Notes: generated by a model not told the origin, from the letters alone. A stretch of 42,336 nt of DNA from Bacteroidota bacterium (GCA_023453665.1 JAEXTA010000175.1:1-42336); one strand, 5' to 3'; positions 1-9,466 are shown, counted from the first letter of the stretch. Numbers and translations: made by a program.

Positions 1-1022
1 ACTAAAGCATTCATTAAAACAATCAAGCCTACTTCTTGCCTGCGTCCTAGTCCCTGGTATTGCATATGCATGGTACCAATACCACCACCGCCAACTAATC
101 CAATGATTGTAGCCATCCTGACATTTATATCCCATCTGTAAATGGTGAAGGACAGAAATGGCAGAACTATTTGCGGAACAACAGCATACCACACCACCTG
201 AACTTTGTTTGCTCCCGTAGCGGTAATTGCTTCAACCGGACCTTCTTCAATATTTTCAATTGCTTCAGAATATAGTTTAGCATTTGAAGCTATAGTATGT
301 ACCAGAAGAGCGATCATTCCGGCATATGGACCAATACCAACCCATACAGAAAATATAATTGCCCAAATAAGAGGTTCAATAGATCTGATAAAGTTTAGCA
401 GAATCCGTAAAATATAATAAACAGAAAAGCTTACGCGATTGTCTTTCATCAAATTCCTGGCTGTAAAAAAGCTAAGAAGTAAAGTTGGCGGAATAGAGAT
501 TAGCGTTGCGAGTAATGCAATGTATATAGTTTCAATAGTTGCAAAAAGAGCATCATCAAATATTCCCATCTCGGGTTGGAAAAGTGCTCCAAATATTCTT
601 TCTGCTCCCTGTACTCCCTCACTAGAAAAGAGATCGACGATTGAGAGTTTTGTAACTATCCACCCGGCTATGAATGTCAGGTTGAAGAGGAACCATCCAA
701 AAATCTCTACAGTCCACCTCGTTGTATTATTTTCTTTTGCAACCCCGAATATCTTGCAGGATAATGATGTTTTAGTATAAGCCCAGCCAACACCGATAAT
801 TATACTAATGCCGAAGATCGCGAATATTTCTAACCATGAAAATGGAAGCTCTCTTAGTTCAAGAATGAACTTATAATATATGGCTCTTTGAAGTACGAGG
901 ATAGAATAGAATACAAAAAATATATCCAGCAGTATTGCTTTAATAAACCCTACATTTTCTTCTTTTTGTCTGTTCCGGGCTATGATTTTATGCGGGTGAA
1001 TTTCAAGTTCGGGCTGTTTCAT
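1..1022 (-). CDS. phnE: Phosphonate/phosphate-type ABC transporter permease PhnE (partial, 3' end outside window)
   Basis: Inner-membrane permease that moves phosphonate, phosphite or phosphate with the adjacent PhnC ATPase and PhnD binding protein. The frame is open from an ATG at 1022 to the window edge, about 340 codons, so the C-terminus is missing. The N-terminal 40 residues are charged, followed by several hydrophobic segments. Near the visible end is the permease coupling loop: EGPVEAITATGANKVQVV, followed by VVPQIVLPF and a glycine-rich GLVGGGGIG stretch typical of PhnE. The ATG overlaps the phnC stop as ATGA, so the two are translationally coupled. It is longer at the N-terminus than the roughly 260-residue classical PhnE; longer forms exist in the family. 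The substrate cannot be decided from sequence, and no C-P lyase gene is in view. Confidence 0.9.
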   Translation of the reverse strand, partial: MKQPELEIHPHKIIARNRQKEENVGFIKAILLDIFFVFYSILVLQRAIYYKFILELRELPFSWLEIFAIFGISIIIGVGWAYTKTSLSCKIFGVAKENNTTRWTVEIFGWFLFNLTFIAGWIVTKLSIVDLFSSEGVQGAERIFGALFQPEMGIFDDALFATIETIYIALLATLISIPPTLLLSFFTARNLMKDNRVSFSVYYILRILLNFIRSIEPLIWAIIFSVWVGIGPYAGMIALLVHTIASNAKLYSEAIENIEEGPVEAITATGANKVQVVWYAVVPQIVLPFLSFTIYRWDINVRMATIIGLVGGGGIGTMHMQYQGLGRRQEVGLIVLMNAL

Positions 1023-1780
1023 CTTATCTCCACCTCTTCTGCTTCTTCACCATAAATTGTTTTAAACCAGTTTTCGTCAATTTCTCCCGGCAGACCTTCA
1101 TAAATTATTTCACCGGCTTTTAATGCTATCACTCTCGATGCATATCTTCTAACGAGACTAAGAAAATGTAAATTACAAATTACCGTTGTTCCAAGTTCTT
1201 TATTGATCTTTTCAAAATACTGCATAACAGAATTTGATGTTGCAGGATCTAATGAAGCTACGGGTTCATCAGCCAGCAGCAGTTTTGGGTTCTGCATAAG
1301 ACTGCGCGCTATTGCCACACGCTGTTGCTGTCCACCGCTCAAACTGTCTGCACGTACATCGGCTTTTTCAGGTATTCCAACGGTCTCCAAACATTTATGC
1401 GCTTCATCAATTACTTCGCCGGAGTACTTTTCAAATATTGCATCCAATGTTTTTAGTGAGCCGAGTTTTCCGGTTATTACATTTGTCAGCACCGACCTTC
1501 TTTTAATAAGATTGAATTGTTGAAATACCATTCCTATCTGAGATTTTACTTTCCGGAGTTCTTCGCCTTTGATGTGAGTAATATCTTTTCCAAGAAATTC
1601 AATTTTACCGGATGTCGGTTCGATCAGGTGATTGATACATCTGAGTAAAGTTGATTTACCGGAACCGCTTAAGCCGATGATCACCAGAAATTCACCTTCC
1701 TGAACTTCAAAGTTTATTCCCTTTAAAGCATGAGTTCCATTCTTATAAATTTTGTGCAGGTTCTGAATTTTTAATATCAT
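1019..1780 (-). CDS. phnC: Phosphonate/phosphate ABC transporter ATP-binding protein PhnC
   Basis: Cytoplasmic ATPase that powers the PhnD-PhnE importer. The 253-residue protein has the full ABC set: Walker A GLSGSGKST at residues 36-44, a Q-loop in GMVFQQFNL, the signature LSGGQQQR, and Walker B LLLADEP with the D-loop SLDP just after. The switch histidine is in CNLHFLS. Length and motifs match PhnC. The start ATG overlaps the phnD stop (ATGA), and its own stop overlaps the phnE start in the same way, so the order is phnD-phnC-phnE with tight coupling. The family also includes PtxA (phosphite) transporters, so the exact ligand is open. Confidence 0.95.
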   Translation of the reverse strand: MILKIQNLHKIYKNGTHALKGINFEVQEGEFLVIIGLSGSGKSTLLRCINHLIEPTSGKIEFLGKDITHIKGEELRKVKSQIGMVFQQFNLIKRRSVLTNVITGKLGSLKTLDAIFEKYSGEVIDEAHKCLETVGIPEKADVRADSLSGGQQQRVAIARSLMQNPKLLLADEPVASLDPATSNSVMQYFEKINKELGTTVICNLHFLSLVRRYASRVIALKAGEIIYEGLPGEIDENWFKTIYGEEAEEVEIR

Positions 1781-2706
1781 TTTTTGACCAGAGTTTCAAA
1801 AGTAATGTTTTGTTCAAGCAGCATTTTACGCAGCCCGTCATAATCTGAATCTTTTGTAGGAATAAGTCCCCTTATATCATATATCTCGTACAGCGATGCT
1901 TCACCTTCAGGTGTAGCAACATATTTGAGAAGCGCGTCGATAACTTTCTCTTTTATTTCTTCGTCCATATCTTTCCTGAAAACCCAGGGGTCATTCGGAA
2001 TATCTTCTGTAAAGCCGATAATTTTTATTTTTTCTTCAACATCGGGAAACTGTTTTAACACTCTCATTCTTGCGTCAAGAATTTCACCGGTACCTGGATC
2101 AGGTGGTGCGTAATATGTTGCGCCTGCATCAACCTGTTTCTGGTAAACCATGGTAACTACATTATCATGCCTCATTGCAAAAACTGTTTCACTTGGTTTG
2201 ATTCCTTTTTTATCAAGAAGAGCTTTTGGTAAAATGAATCCTGATGTGGATGAAGGATCAACGTAGGCAAAACTTCTGTTATCAAGCTCCGAGAGACTGT
2301 CAATTCCTGAATCATATCGAGTTATAAACTGACCTTTGTAGGTAGTTTCATTATTGTCACGGACAATTCTCAATCTTGCTTCAGCCTGGTATTTGTGGTT
2401 TGCCATCAGGTATGAAAATGTATTTATACTTGCTATGTCCGCTTTTTTTGTTCCGAACGCTTCAACGACAGCAATAAAACTTGCCGGTACTGCTGTTGTA
2501 AAATAGTACCCGGTTTCTTTTTCAAGGAAGTCAACCAATTCTTTTGCGTTTGATGTAATTCGTTTAGCATCAACTGAAGGAGTGAAATAAATTTTGATTG
2601 GATTTGTTTTTGTACCGATTGCCCCTTCATTCAATTCACGTAAAGAAGCAATAGTCATAAAAAGAAGAACCGGTGCGAGATATAAAAAATACTTTAATAC
2701 ATTCAT
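1777..2706 (-). CDS. phnD: Phosphonate/phosphate-type periplasmic binding protein PhnD
   Basis: Substrate-binding component of the importer, 309 residues. The N-terminus has one basic residue and a hydrophobic stretch (YFLYLAPVLLFMTIASL), a signal peptide or membrane anchor; no lipobox is visible. The body matches the PhnD/SsuA-like phosphonate-binding family: IKIYFTPSVDAKRI near the start, a SASFIAVVEAF-like segment, FAYVDPSSTSGFILP in the middle (a characteristic ligand-loop region) and QVDAGATYYAPP. It is the first gene of phnD-phnC-phnE and overlaps phnC by four bases. It lies 70 bases after the M1 peptidase gene on the same strand, with no clear terminator between them. Ligand specificity (phosphonate, phosphite or phosphate) is unknown. 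Confidence 0.9.
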   Translation of the reverse strand: MNVLKYFLYLAPVLLFMTIASLRELNEGAIGTKTNPIKIYFTPSVDAKRITSNAKELVDFLEKETGYYFTTAVPASFIAVVEAFGTKKADIASINTFSYLMANHKYQAEARLRIVRDNNETTYKGQFITRYDSGIDSLSELDNRSFAYVDPSSTSGFILPKALLDKKGIKPSETVFAMRHDNVVTMVYQKQVDAGATYYAPPDPGTGEILDARMRVLKQFPDVEEKIKIIGFTEDIPNDPWVFRKDMDEEIKEKVIDALLKYVATPEGEASLYEIYDIRGLIPTKDSDYDGLRKMLLEQNITFETLVKK

Positions 2707-2776
2707 AACTTTTTAGTTTTCAATTCAAATATGCTTATAAGTTAAAAGCTATCAAAACCGACGATTCAAAATCTTG

Positions 2777-4669
2777 TCATTGTTTTTGGGTTAAATCAAT
2801 GAAATTATCCGAACGATTGACATCCGGAATATTTTCATCACCAATTTCAATTTTCGCCGGATATCCGCTTATCATTGTCTTTATTTCAAATTCAGTATTT
2901 CCGTTCTTCCATACTTTAGCTTCCTCTCGATGAATATATTTTTCACCGATGGTATTGTAGCATGTCAGTAACACAGGGACAGGATATGACCCTGTTTTTT
3001 TCACTTTTACAAAAAGTTCGCTGCCTATCATTTTATGTTCTGTAATAGTTAAATCAGGATAACCTTGTTCAAAAAACCATGGCTTCCAGAACCATGATAA
3101 ATTCTCTCCTGTCACCATTTCAAAAGTATGAAAAAAATCATACGGAACAGGATGTTTTCCATTCCATCTTGTAATAAATTCTTTTAACGCATTTTGATAG
3201 ATTTCATCTCCCAGCGATTTTCTTAATATCTGGTAAGCTACAGAAGGCTTGTTGTAGGCTGCTATTCTGTAAGTGTTCCATCGCATTTGAGTACTTGGTG
3301 TAACTAAGGGAAGTTCTGCTTCATTACCTGCAAATCTTTCATAACTTTTTACATTGCCGCTTCTTTCAGAGTAATCAGTTAATACATTCTCCTGAAAATC
3401 ATTAGTGAACATAACTGCATAACCTTCATCCATCCATGCATATTTTCGTTCATTGATTCCCATATAAAACGGGAAATATGTATGTGCAATTTCATGCGCT
3501 GCAAGACTTGTCGCACGTTCATATGAACTTTCTGAACCATTGTTTACGATCATAGGAAATTCCATTCCCCCGGCACCATTAAAAACTGTGATCTGTGGAT
3601 ATGGATAATCGACGCCCGGGAAATTATTTGAAAAATGATCAACAACTTTTTTACTCGCCTCACACACTTTGTAGTAGTCAGATGATTGCTCTTTATATAC
3701 AGCATTGATCTGAACCCTTCTTCCTGAAACAGAATCAACCAATAAGCTTGATGCGTCCCACAAATAATGATCACTGAAACCAAAAGCAAAATCAGGCACA
3801 TGTTCAGCTTTTATTTTCCAGGTATTTTTTTCTGAATCATTTTTTAAAAGATTCCATTTCCCCAAATCATCTTTGTCAATCACGTGAATTATTTCATCTG
3901 AAAGAAACGATTGGTTATACTTGTTTAAAATCTTTTCCGAAAAAAGTAATTCGGGGTTTTGCAGAGTACCCGTTGACCACAAAAAGAAATTTTTTGGTAA
4001 GGATATTTCAATTTCAAAATCGGAGAAATCGTTATAAAATTCTGTTGTACCCAGGTATTCATTTGTATCCCATCCATCTATATCGTCATATACTGCAATT
4101 TGGGGATACCAGTATGCAATGAAATATGACGTTGAATCATAAGCCCCAAATCTTATTGACGGACCATCAGGCAGTTCAAATGACCAGTTTATTTCAAGTT
4201 GAACTTCAGACTTAGGCTGAACCGGACTTTTAAGTTTAATAACCATATTAGTTCCATTAATTTCAACCTGTTTTCTTTCATTGAAATTGTACTCGTTTTT
4301 GTTTACGACAAGTTTTGATAATACTATTCCATCATTCTTTTCGGTTCTGATAGTGAAATCTTTGGCAACACCCGGTTTATTAATATTCTGGTATAATCTT
4401 ACTACGAGTGATTTTAAAGTATCAGGACTATTATTTTTATAAATAATATTGCTGCTGCCGGAGAGCCATCTGCTAAACGGATTTACCTCAGCCTTAATTT
4501 TATATGATGCAGAGTTTTGCCAGTAATTTGAACCCGGTTTTCCGTCATAAGAGCGCGTGTTTTGTTTAAATGCTTTTTCGACATTTCTGGGAATAAATAA
4601 ATTATTCTGCGGCAATGCTATCGATGTTAATGCTAAAGTTATAATTATTGAGTATGTAATTCTTAACAT
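2777..4669 (-). CDS. Secreted M1-family zinc metallopeptidase
   Basis: Predicted periplasmic or secreted zinc aminopeptidase of the M1 (gluzincin) family, about 630 residues. It has the zinc site HEIAH near residue 390, followed 18 residues later by the third ligand in WMDEGYA. A GGMEFPMIV motif stands where M1 enzymes have the substrate-binding GAMEN. The start is set at the ATG at 4669 rather than an in-frame TTG at 4687: the ATG product begins MLRITYSIIITLALTSIALP, a clean signal peptide, and AGGGAAAAT precedes it. It follows ruvB with a 21-base gap on the same strand. The C-terminus shows no recognisable T9SS sorting domain. A second M1 gene lies at 36433-38169. Physiological substrate is unknown; peptide recycling is likely. 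Confidence 0.88.
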   Translation of the reverse strand: MLRITYSIIITLALTSIALPQNNLFIPRNVEKAFKQNTRSYDGKPGSNYWQNSASYKIKAEVNPFSRWLSGSSNIIYKNNSPDTLKSLVVRLYQNINKPGVAKDFTIRTEKNDGIVLSKLVVNKNEYNFNERKQVEINGTNMVIKLKSPVQPKSEVQLEINWSFELPDGPSIRFGAYDSTSYFIAYWYPQIAVYDDIDGWDTNEYLGTTEFYNDFSDFEIEISLPKNFFLWSTGTLQNPELLFSEKILNKYNQSFLSDEIIHVIDKDDLGKWNLLKNDSEKNTWKIKAEHVPDFAFGFSDHYLWDASSLLVDSVSGRRVQINAVYKEQSSDYYKVCEASKKVVDHFSNNFPGVDYPYPQITVFNGAGGMEFPMIVNNGSESSYERATSLAAHEIAHTYFPFYMGINERKYAWMDEGYAVMFTNDFQENVLTDYSERSGNVKSYERFAGNEAELPLVTPSTQMRWNTYRIAAYNKPSVAYQILRKSLGDEIYQNALKEFITRWNGKHPVPYDFFHTFEMVTGENLSWFWKPWFFEQGYPDLTITEHKMIGSELFVKVKKTGSYPVPVLLTCYNTIGEKYIHREEAKVWKNGNTEFEIKTMISGYPAKIEIGDENIPDVNRSDNFIDLTQKQ

Positions 4670-4690
4670 ATTTTCCCTGTAGTTCAACTT

Positions 4691-5722
4691 TTACTGATCA
4701 AATAAGGAATCAGGTTTGTTCCCTGATAATTTTAGTTTACCAAATCTTTTGTAAGCAAGCTCAGTTGCTTCACGACCTCTTGGTGTGCGTTGTATAAAAC
4801 CCTGCTGTATCAGAAATGGTTCATATACTTCTTCAATTGTTCCAGGATCTTCATTAACAGCAACTGCAAGTGTACCAAGTCCAACAGGTCCACCTTTGTA
4901 CTTTTCAATTATTGCGAGAATAATTTCTTTATCCATTTCATCAAGACCATATTCATCAACTTCTAAAGCTAAGAGAGCTTTACGCGCAACATCAATATCA
5001 ATTTTATTTTTGTTTTCATAATCAGCGAAGTCGCGTGTACGACGTAACAGCCTGTTTGCAATTCTCGGAGTGCCTCGTGATCTTTTCCCGATTTCCAGAC
5101 AAGCATCTTCTGTAATTTTAATTTTTAATATTCCTGCCGAACGGGAAATTATTTTATCAAGAATGGTTGAGTCATAATAATCCAACCTGAACCTGATGCC
5201 GAACCTGTCACGCAAGGGTGATGTTAACATTCCTGCTCTTGTGGTTGCACCAATCAAAGTATACTTAGGAAGACTAATCTGAACTGAACGGGCATTTGGA
5301 CCACTGTCAATCATAATATCAAGTTTGTAGTCTTCCATTGCTGAATATAAATACTCTTCGACGACCGGACTGAGTCTGTGAATCTCATCTATAAATAAAA
5401 CTGATTTCTCTTCAAGAGTGGTTAATAAACCTGCAAGGTCACCCGGTTTTTCAAGAACAGGCCCTGAAGTAATTTTTAGTTTCACACCCATTTCGTTAGC
5501 AATTATATGCGCCAAAGTTGTTTTGCCTAACCCTGGAGGACCGGTTAACAAAACATGATCTAGTGCCTCCCCGCGTTTGGATGCCGCATTTACAAATACT
5601 TTCAGGTTTTCGGTTATCTTCGCCTGCCCCATAAAATCACTGATGCTCGAAGGTCTTAAAGACAGTTCGAATTTTTTTTCATCTTCTGAAGGTATAGGAT
5701 CAGTTGTTCCTGATTTGCGCAT
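4691..5722 (-). CDS. ruvB: Holliday junction branch-migration ATPase RuvB
   Basis: AAA+ motor that drives branch migration of Holliday junctions with RuvA and RuvC during recombinational repair. The 343-residue length is typical. Visible motifs are Walker A GPPGLGKTT at residues 61-69, Walker B FIDEIHRL near residue 112, sensor I region IGATTRAGMLTSPLRDRFG including the arginine-finger segment, and the RuvB sensor II GTPRIANRLLRR. The C-terminal winged-helix domain contains GPVGLGTLA and ends after RTPRGREAT. Neither ruvA nor ruvC is in the window. It sits between the acyltransferase-like gene (26-base gap) and the M1 peptidase, all on the minus strand. Confidence 0.97.
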   Translation of the reverse strand: MRKSGTTDPIPSEDEKKFELSLRPSSISDFMGQAKITENLKVFVNAASKRGEALDHVLLTGPPGLGKTTLAHIIANEMGVKLKITSGPVLEKPGDLAGLLTTLEEKSVLFIDEIHRLSPVVEEYLYSAMEDYKLDIMIDSGPNARSVQISLPKYTLIGATTRAGMLTSPLRDRFGIRFRLDYYDSTILDKIISRSAGILKIKITEDACLEIGKRSRGTPRIANRLLRRTRDFADYENKNKIDIDVARKALLALEVDEYGLDEMDKEIILAIIEKYKGGPVGLGTLAVAVNEDPGTIEEVYEPFLIQQGFIQRTPRGREATELAYKRFGKLKLSGNKPDSLFDQ

Positions 5723-5748
5723 ATTTTTCTTTCTGAAGATTTATGAAA

Positions 5749-6843
5749 TTATGTAACAAGCTGCTTATTTTTAATTTTAAATTTGTGAAGCATTATCACC
5801 ATAAGAGTCATTAATGAAATCATTAATAATGCAGAACTAATTGTGTTAAAAACATTAAAACTTTTGCTGTAAAGTATGATAATTCCCGGATTCCACGCAC
5901 TTCCGTATAATATCATAAGGTGAACTATATAGATCAGCAATGTATTTCTTCCCAGAAGTACAATGACCCGTGGAATATTTTCTATACTGGCTGAGATCAT
6001 TGATACAATACCATTTAATAACAGAACAATACCAAGCCGAAGTGTTATCAGATTCGGGCTGGTTGTCCATAAATAACTTTGTCCATAAACCGATGTCTCT
6101 ATAAGGTCTCCCACTAAGGCAGTACCAATTAATAAAATACCTAAAATCAATAAAGAGAAACTGAATTTAGTTGTACGAAATATATCAGGTTTTTTAGCGA
6201 GATATGAACCCAGAATTGCACCACAGATTACATATCCGGCCCACGGAAATAGTGGAAAGTTTGAACCTGTTCCTTTATAAAAATATCCTGCCAATGAATG
6301 GGGTAGTATTTCACTCCAGTTCATTTTATCAAAAACGGGATAAAGTGCAAAGAAAATGAGTGCACCAATGGAATAGATCAGGTAATCATTTACTTTTATT
6401 TTTTCTGCTAACCATGCCAGGATAAGAATAAATAAAAGTCCGAACCCAATTAGTTGAAGAACATCAACCGCAAAGAATATATTCCATTGCACTGGAGTTA
6501 CATCGCCAAAATAAACAATTGTTGGGGTTGGATACCGAAGCATGTATCCCAGAAAAACGAGCAGCAAAAATCTTTTGAAACCTTTTTTGACTCTTGGATT
6601 TGAATTGAATGGTTCGTTTACAAGTTTGAAAAGGTAAGTAAAAACGGTTCCCGAAGTAAAAAGAAAAATTGGTGCGGTCATCCCTCTCATAAAGAACCAG
6701 GCAGCAAAAAACGGCGAGTCCATATTTCGATAGTCATTAGCTAACAGCACATCAACAGTATGTCCCTGAACCATCATCAATACCGCAAATGCTCTCATCA
6801 GATCAATGAAGATGATCCGGTTTTTCCTGGATTTAAAAGTCAT
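5749..6843 (-). CDS. Multi-pass membrane acyltransferase-like protein (DUF1624/acyltransferase-3 type)
   Basis: Integral membrane protein of 364 residues with about ten hydrophobic segments. The N-terminus has the pattern of membrane acetyltransferases of the heparan-glucosaminide acetyltransferase/DUF1624 and acyltransferase-3 groups: a basic start, RIIFIDLMRAFAVLMMVQGH (with the RxxxxD...H arrangement), then MRGMTAPIFLFTSGTVFTYL. Later segments such as LLIYIVHLMILYGS resemble the last helices of these families. Such enzymes acetylate or acylate extracytoplasmic sugars or envelope polymers; the acceptor here is unknown. It is the first gene of a minus-strand run with ruvB and the M1 peptidase. 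A terminator at 6982-7006 separates it from the heat-shock operon upstream. Family assignment is moderately sure, function is not. Confidence 0.7.
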   Translation of the reverse strand: MTFKSRKNRIIFIDLMRAFAVLMMVQGHTVDVLLANDYRNMDSPFFAAWFFMRGMTAPIFLFTSGTVFTYLFKLVNEPFNSNPRVKKGFKRFLLLVFLGYMLRYPTPTIVYFGDVTPVQWNIFFAVDVLQLIGFGLLFILILAWLAEKIKVNDYLIYSIGALIFFALYPVFDKMNWSEILPHSLAGYFYKGTGSNFPLFPWAGYVICGAILGSYLAKKPDIFRTTKFSFSLLILGILLIGTALVGDLIETSVYGQSYLWTTSPNLITLRLGIVLLLNGIVSMISASIENIPRVIVLLGRNTLLIYIVHLMILYGSAWNPGIIILYSKSFNVFNTISSALLMISLMTLMVIMLHKFKIKNKQLVT

Positions 6844-6981
6844 TATGCCTGCAGTTAAATATCACTTCGTAATGCCAATCTTTTTAATACTTTAACCGCA
6901 GGTAATTTAAGAAAAAACGATTATTCAAAAAACTTTTATGTATCGAGTAAAATTTTATTCAATCGATATATTTATCTTTAC

Positions 6982-7006
6982 AAAAAAAAAGCCCGTTTTC
7001 ACGGGC
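6982..7006 (-). terminator. Rho-independent terminator of the hsp20-dnaK operon
   Basis: On the minus strand GCCCGT-GAAA-ACGGGC forms a 6-bp GC-rich stem with a GNRA tetraloop (6991-7006) and runs straight into nine Ts (6982-6990). It lies about 20 bases after the stop of the second hsp20 gene. Confidence 0.93.
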
Positions 7007-7027
7007 TTATTCTGAGATGATTAAGGT

Positions 7028-7429
7028 TTATGAAATTGTAATGGTTCTCGGTTTTATTCTATCATGTTTCGGTAGTACTAAAGTGAGTTGACCGTTTTCA
7101 AACTTTGCAACTATTTTCGACTCATCGATACTGTTGCTTATTCTGAATCTCCTGTAGAAGTTCGCAACCTCACTTTCATTCAAAAGATATTTTCTTTTAG
7201 CTGCTTCATCGTAGTTATTTAGTTTACCGAATATCACAAGAGACTCTTCCTCAAGTTTTACTTTTACGCTATCTCTTGTTACACCAGGCATGTTTGCAAC
7301 AAGGTAATAATCATCTGCTGTTTCAAATATATCAACAACAGGTGCCACTACTCTTTCCTTTTCAAGTAACAATTCCCAGTTGAGATTTCCGGTTTCATTT
7401 ACTGTAACGAGTTCTTTGTTTTCAGTCAT
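7028..7429 (-). CDS. Small heat-shock protein Hsp20 (distal copy)
   Basis: Holdase chaperone of the alpha-crystallin/Hsp20 family, 133 residues. The alpha-crystallin domain runs from about residue 28: PVVDIFETADDYYLVANMPG, with the conserved A-x-x-x-G-V core (ANMPGVTRDSVKVKL). The later block NFYRRFRISNSIDESKIVAK is followed by the typical FENGQLTLVLPK, and the C-terminus ends TITIS, an I-x-I motif used for oligomerisation. AGGAG sits about 7 bases before the ATG. It is the last gene of an operon with dnaK upstream (70-base gap) and a terminator just after. Its N-terminal arm is divergent from the copy at 9510-9944, so the two are not a recent duplication. Confidence 0.95.
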   Translation of the reverse strand: MTENKELVTVNETGNLNWELLLEKERVVAPVVDIFETADDYYLVANMPGVTRDSVKVKLEEESLVIFGKLNNYDEAAKRKYLLNESEVANFYRRFRISNSIDESKIVAKFENGQLTLVLPKHDRIKPRTITIS

Positions 7430-7499
7430 TTTTTTTCTCCTATGTTTAAATTTTAATTTTCAGTTTAAGAACTCTGATAGGGACAGAATTCCGAATTTT

Positions 7500-9431
7500 T
7501 TATTTATCTTTTTTATCATCATCAACAACTTCGTATGATGCATCCTGAACTTCATTTTTATCTTGTGGTTTTTCACCAGAAGCCTGTTCAGTATGTGGTG
7601 GCTGCGGACCTGAACCTGGTTGACCGGGTCCAGCTTGTTGATAGAGTTGTGTAGCAACCTCACTCCATACTTTATTGAGTGATTCAGTGGCAGCTTTTAT
7701 CTGATCAGTGTTATTGGTTACCAAAGCATCTTCAACTTTTTTAATCTCTGATTCAATCCGGGATTTAACATCGCCTGATATTTTATCTTTTAATTCCTCC
7801 ATCTGTTTTTTGATCTGGAAAACAAGGCTGTCTGCACTATTTCTTGTATCTACTGATTCTTTTTTCTTCTTATCCTCAGCAGCATGTTCAGCAGCATCCC
7901 GTTTCATTTTTTCAACTTCGTTTTGTGAAAGTCCGCTTGAAGATGTGATACGGATACTCTGCTCTTTGTTAGTGGCTTTATCTTTTGCCGAAACATGCAT
8001 AATACCGTTAGCATCTATATCAAATGTTACTTCAATCTGCGGAATTCCTCGCGGTGCAGGTGGAATTCCATCAAGATGGAATCTTCCAAGACTTCTGTTA
8101 TCCTGTGCCATTGGTCTTTCACCCTGAAGGATATGAATTTCAACAGATGGCTGACTGTCTGATGCGGTAGAGAAGGTTTCACTTTTCTTTGTAGGTATGG
8201 TTGTGTTAGCTTCAATCAATTTTGTCATAACACCGCCAAGTGTTTCAATACCAAGTGAAAGAGGTGTTACATCAAGAAGCAATACATCTTTAACTTCCCC
8301 TGTAAGAACACCACCTTGTATCGCGGCACCTACAGCAACAACTTCATCAGGGTTTACACCTTTATGTGGTTCTTTACCGAATAGTTTCTTTACCAGTTCC
8401 TGAACCATCGGAATTCTTGTTGAACCACCGACAAGTATAACTTCATCAATTTGTGAAGCAGTTACACCTGCATCACGTATAGCCTGCTCGCATGGTATTT
8501 TTGTCCTTTGAACAAGATCATCGATCAATTGTTCAAACTTTGAACGGGATATATTTATGTTAAGATGTTTTGGACCATCCTGGGTTGCGGTAATGAACGG
8601 AAGATTTACATCTGTGGTTGTCGATGATGATAATTCAATCTTAGCTTTTTCAGCAGCTTCTTTTAATCTTTGTAATGCCATTGCATCTTTACGAAGATCA
8701 ATACTTTCCTGCTTTTTGAATTCATCAGCGAGATAATCAATAAGACGCTGATCAAAATCATCACCGCCTAAATGTGTATCACCGTTAGTGGATTTTACTT
8801 CAAATACTCCGTCGCCGAGAGAAAGAACTGAGATATCAAATGTACCGCCGCCAAGATCATACACAGCGACGATGTGGTCTTTATTTTTTTTATCGAGTCC
8901 GTATGCAAGTGCTGCTGCTGTAGGTTCGTTAATTATTCTTCTTACTTTCAAACCTGCAATTTCACCTGCGTCCTTTGTTGCCTGCCTTTGAGAATCATTA
9001 AAATAAGCCGGTACGGTAATTACAGCTTCTGTTACTTCCTGACCGAGATATTCTTCTGCTGTTTTTTTCATCTTCTGAAGAATCATAGCACTGATTTCAG
9101 GTGGTGAATAAACTCTGTCACTTATTTTAACACGTGCTGAGTTTCCGTCACCAGGAATAATTTCATACGGGACTTTTGTTTTTTCATCCTGAACTTCGCC
9201 TACTAATCTTCCCATAAATCTTTTGATGGAAAAGATTGTGTTCTTTGGATTTGTAATAGCCTGACGCTTTGCCGGTTGACCAACTAAACGCTCACCTGTT
9301 TTTGTAAATGCCACAACAGATGGAGTTGTTCTTCCACCTTCTGAATTGGGAATTACAACCGGATCATTACCTTCCATCACCGCTACGCAAGAGTTGGTTG
9401 TTCCAAGGTCTATTCCTATAATCTTTCCCAT
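7500..9431 (-). CDS. dnaK: Molecular chaperone DnaK (Hsp70)
   Basis: ATP-dependent Hsp70 chaperone, 643 residues, the usual length. The ATPase domain opens with IIGIDLGTTNSCVAVMEG and has AVITVPAYFNDSQRQATKDA, INEPTAAALAYGLD and VYDLGGGTFDISVL. The linker DVLLLDVTPLSLGIET leads into the substrate-binding domain (QGERPMAQDNRSLGRF). A helical lid and an acidic tail (YEVVDDDKKDK) follow, the latter a variant of the EEVD-like ends. A clear AAGGAG sequence precedes the ATG. It lies between two hsp20 genes instead of grpE/dnaJ, which are not in the window. A hairpin in the 78-base gap upstream may tune its dose relative to the first hsp20. Confidence 0.98.
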   Translation of the reverse strand: MGKIIGIDLGTTNSCVAVMEGNDPVVIPNSEGGRTTPSVVAFTKTGERLVGQPAKRQAITNPKNTIFSIKRFMGRLVGEVQDEKTKVPYEIIPGDGNSARVKISDRVYSPPEISAMILQKMKKTAEEYLGQEVTEAVITVPAYFNDSQRQATKDAGEIAGLKVRRIINEPTAAALAYGLDKKNKDHIVAVYDLGGGTFDISVLSLGDGVFEVKSTNGDTHLGGDDFDQRLIDYLADEFKKQESIDLRKDAMALQRLKEAAEKAKIELSSSTTTDVNLPFITATQDGPKHLNINISRSKFEQLIDDLVQRTKIPCEQAIRDAGVTASQIDEVILVGGSTRIPMVQELVKKLFGKEPHKGVNPDEVVAVGAAIQGGVLTGEVKDVLLLDVTPLSLGIETLGGVMTKLIEANTTIPTKKSETFSTASDSQPSVEIHILQGERPMAQDNRSLGRFHLDGIPPAPRGIPQIEVTFDIDANGIMHVSAKDKATNKEQSIRITSSSGLSQNEVEKMKRDAAEHAAEDKKKKESVDTRNSADSLVFQIKKQMEELKDKISGDVKSRIESEIKKVEDALVTNNTDQIKAATESLNKVWSEVATQLYQQAGPGQPGSGPQPPHTEQASGEKPQDKNEVQDASYEVVDDDKKDK

Positions 9432-9466
9432 TATGCTTTTCTCCTTTTGATTTTCTTAATAATGAA

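Noticed and set aside
205..780. Two plus-strand ORFs (70 and 113 aa)
   Set aside because: They lie antisense to phnE, whose frame is open and has clear permease motifs.
7708..8127. 139-aa plus-strand ORF
   Set aside because: Antisense shadow of dnaK; serine/leucine-rich translation typical of a reverse frame.
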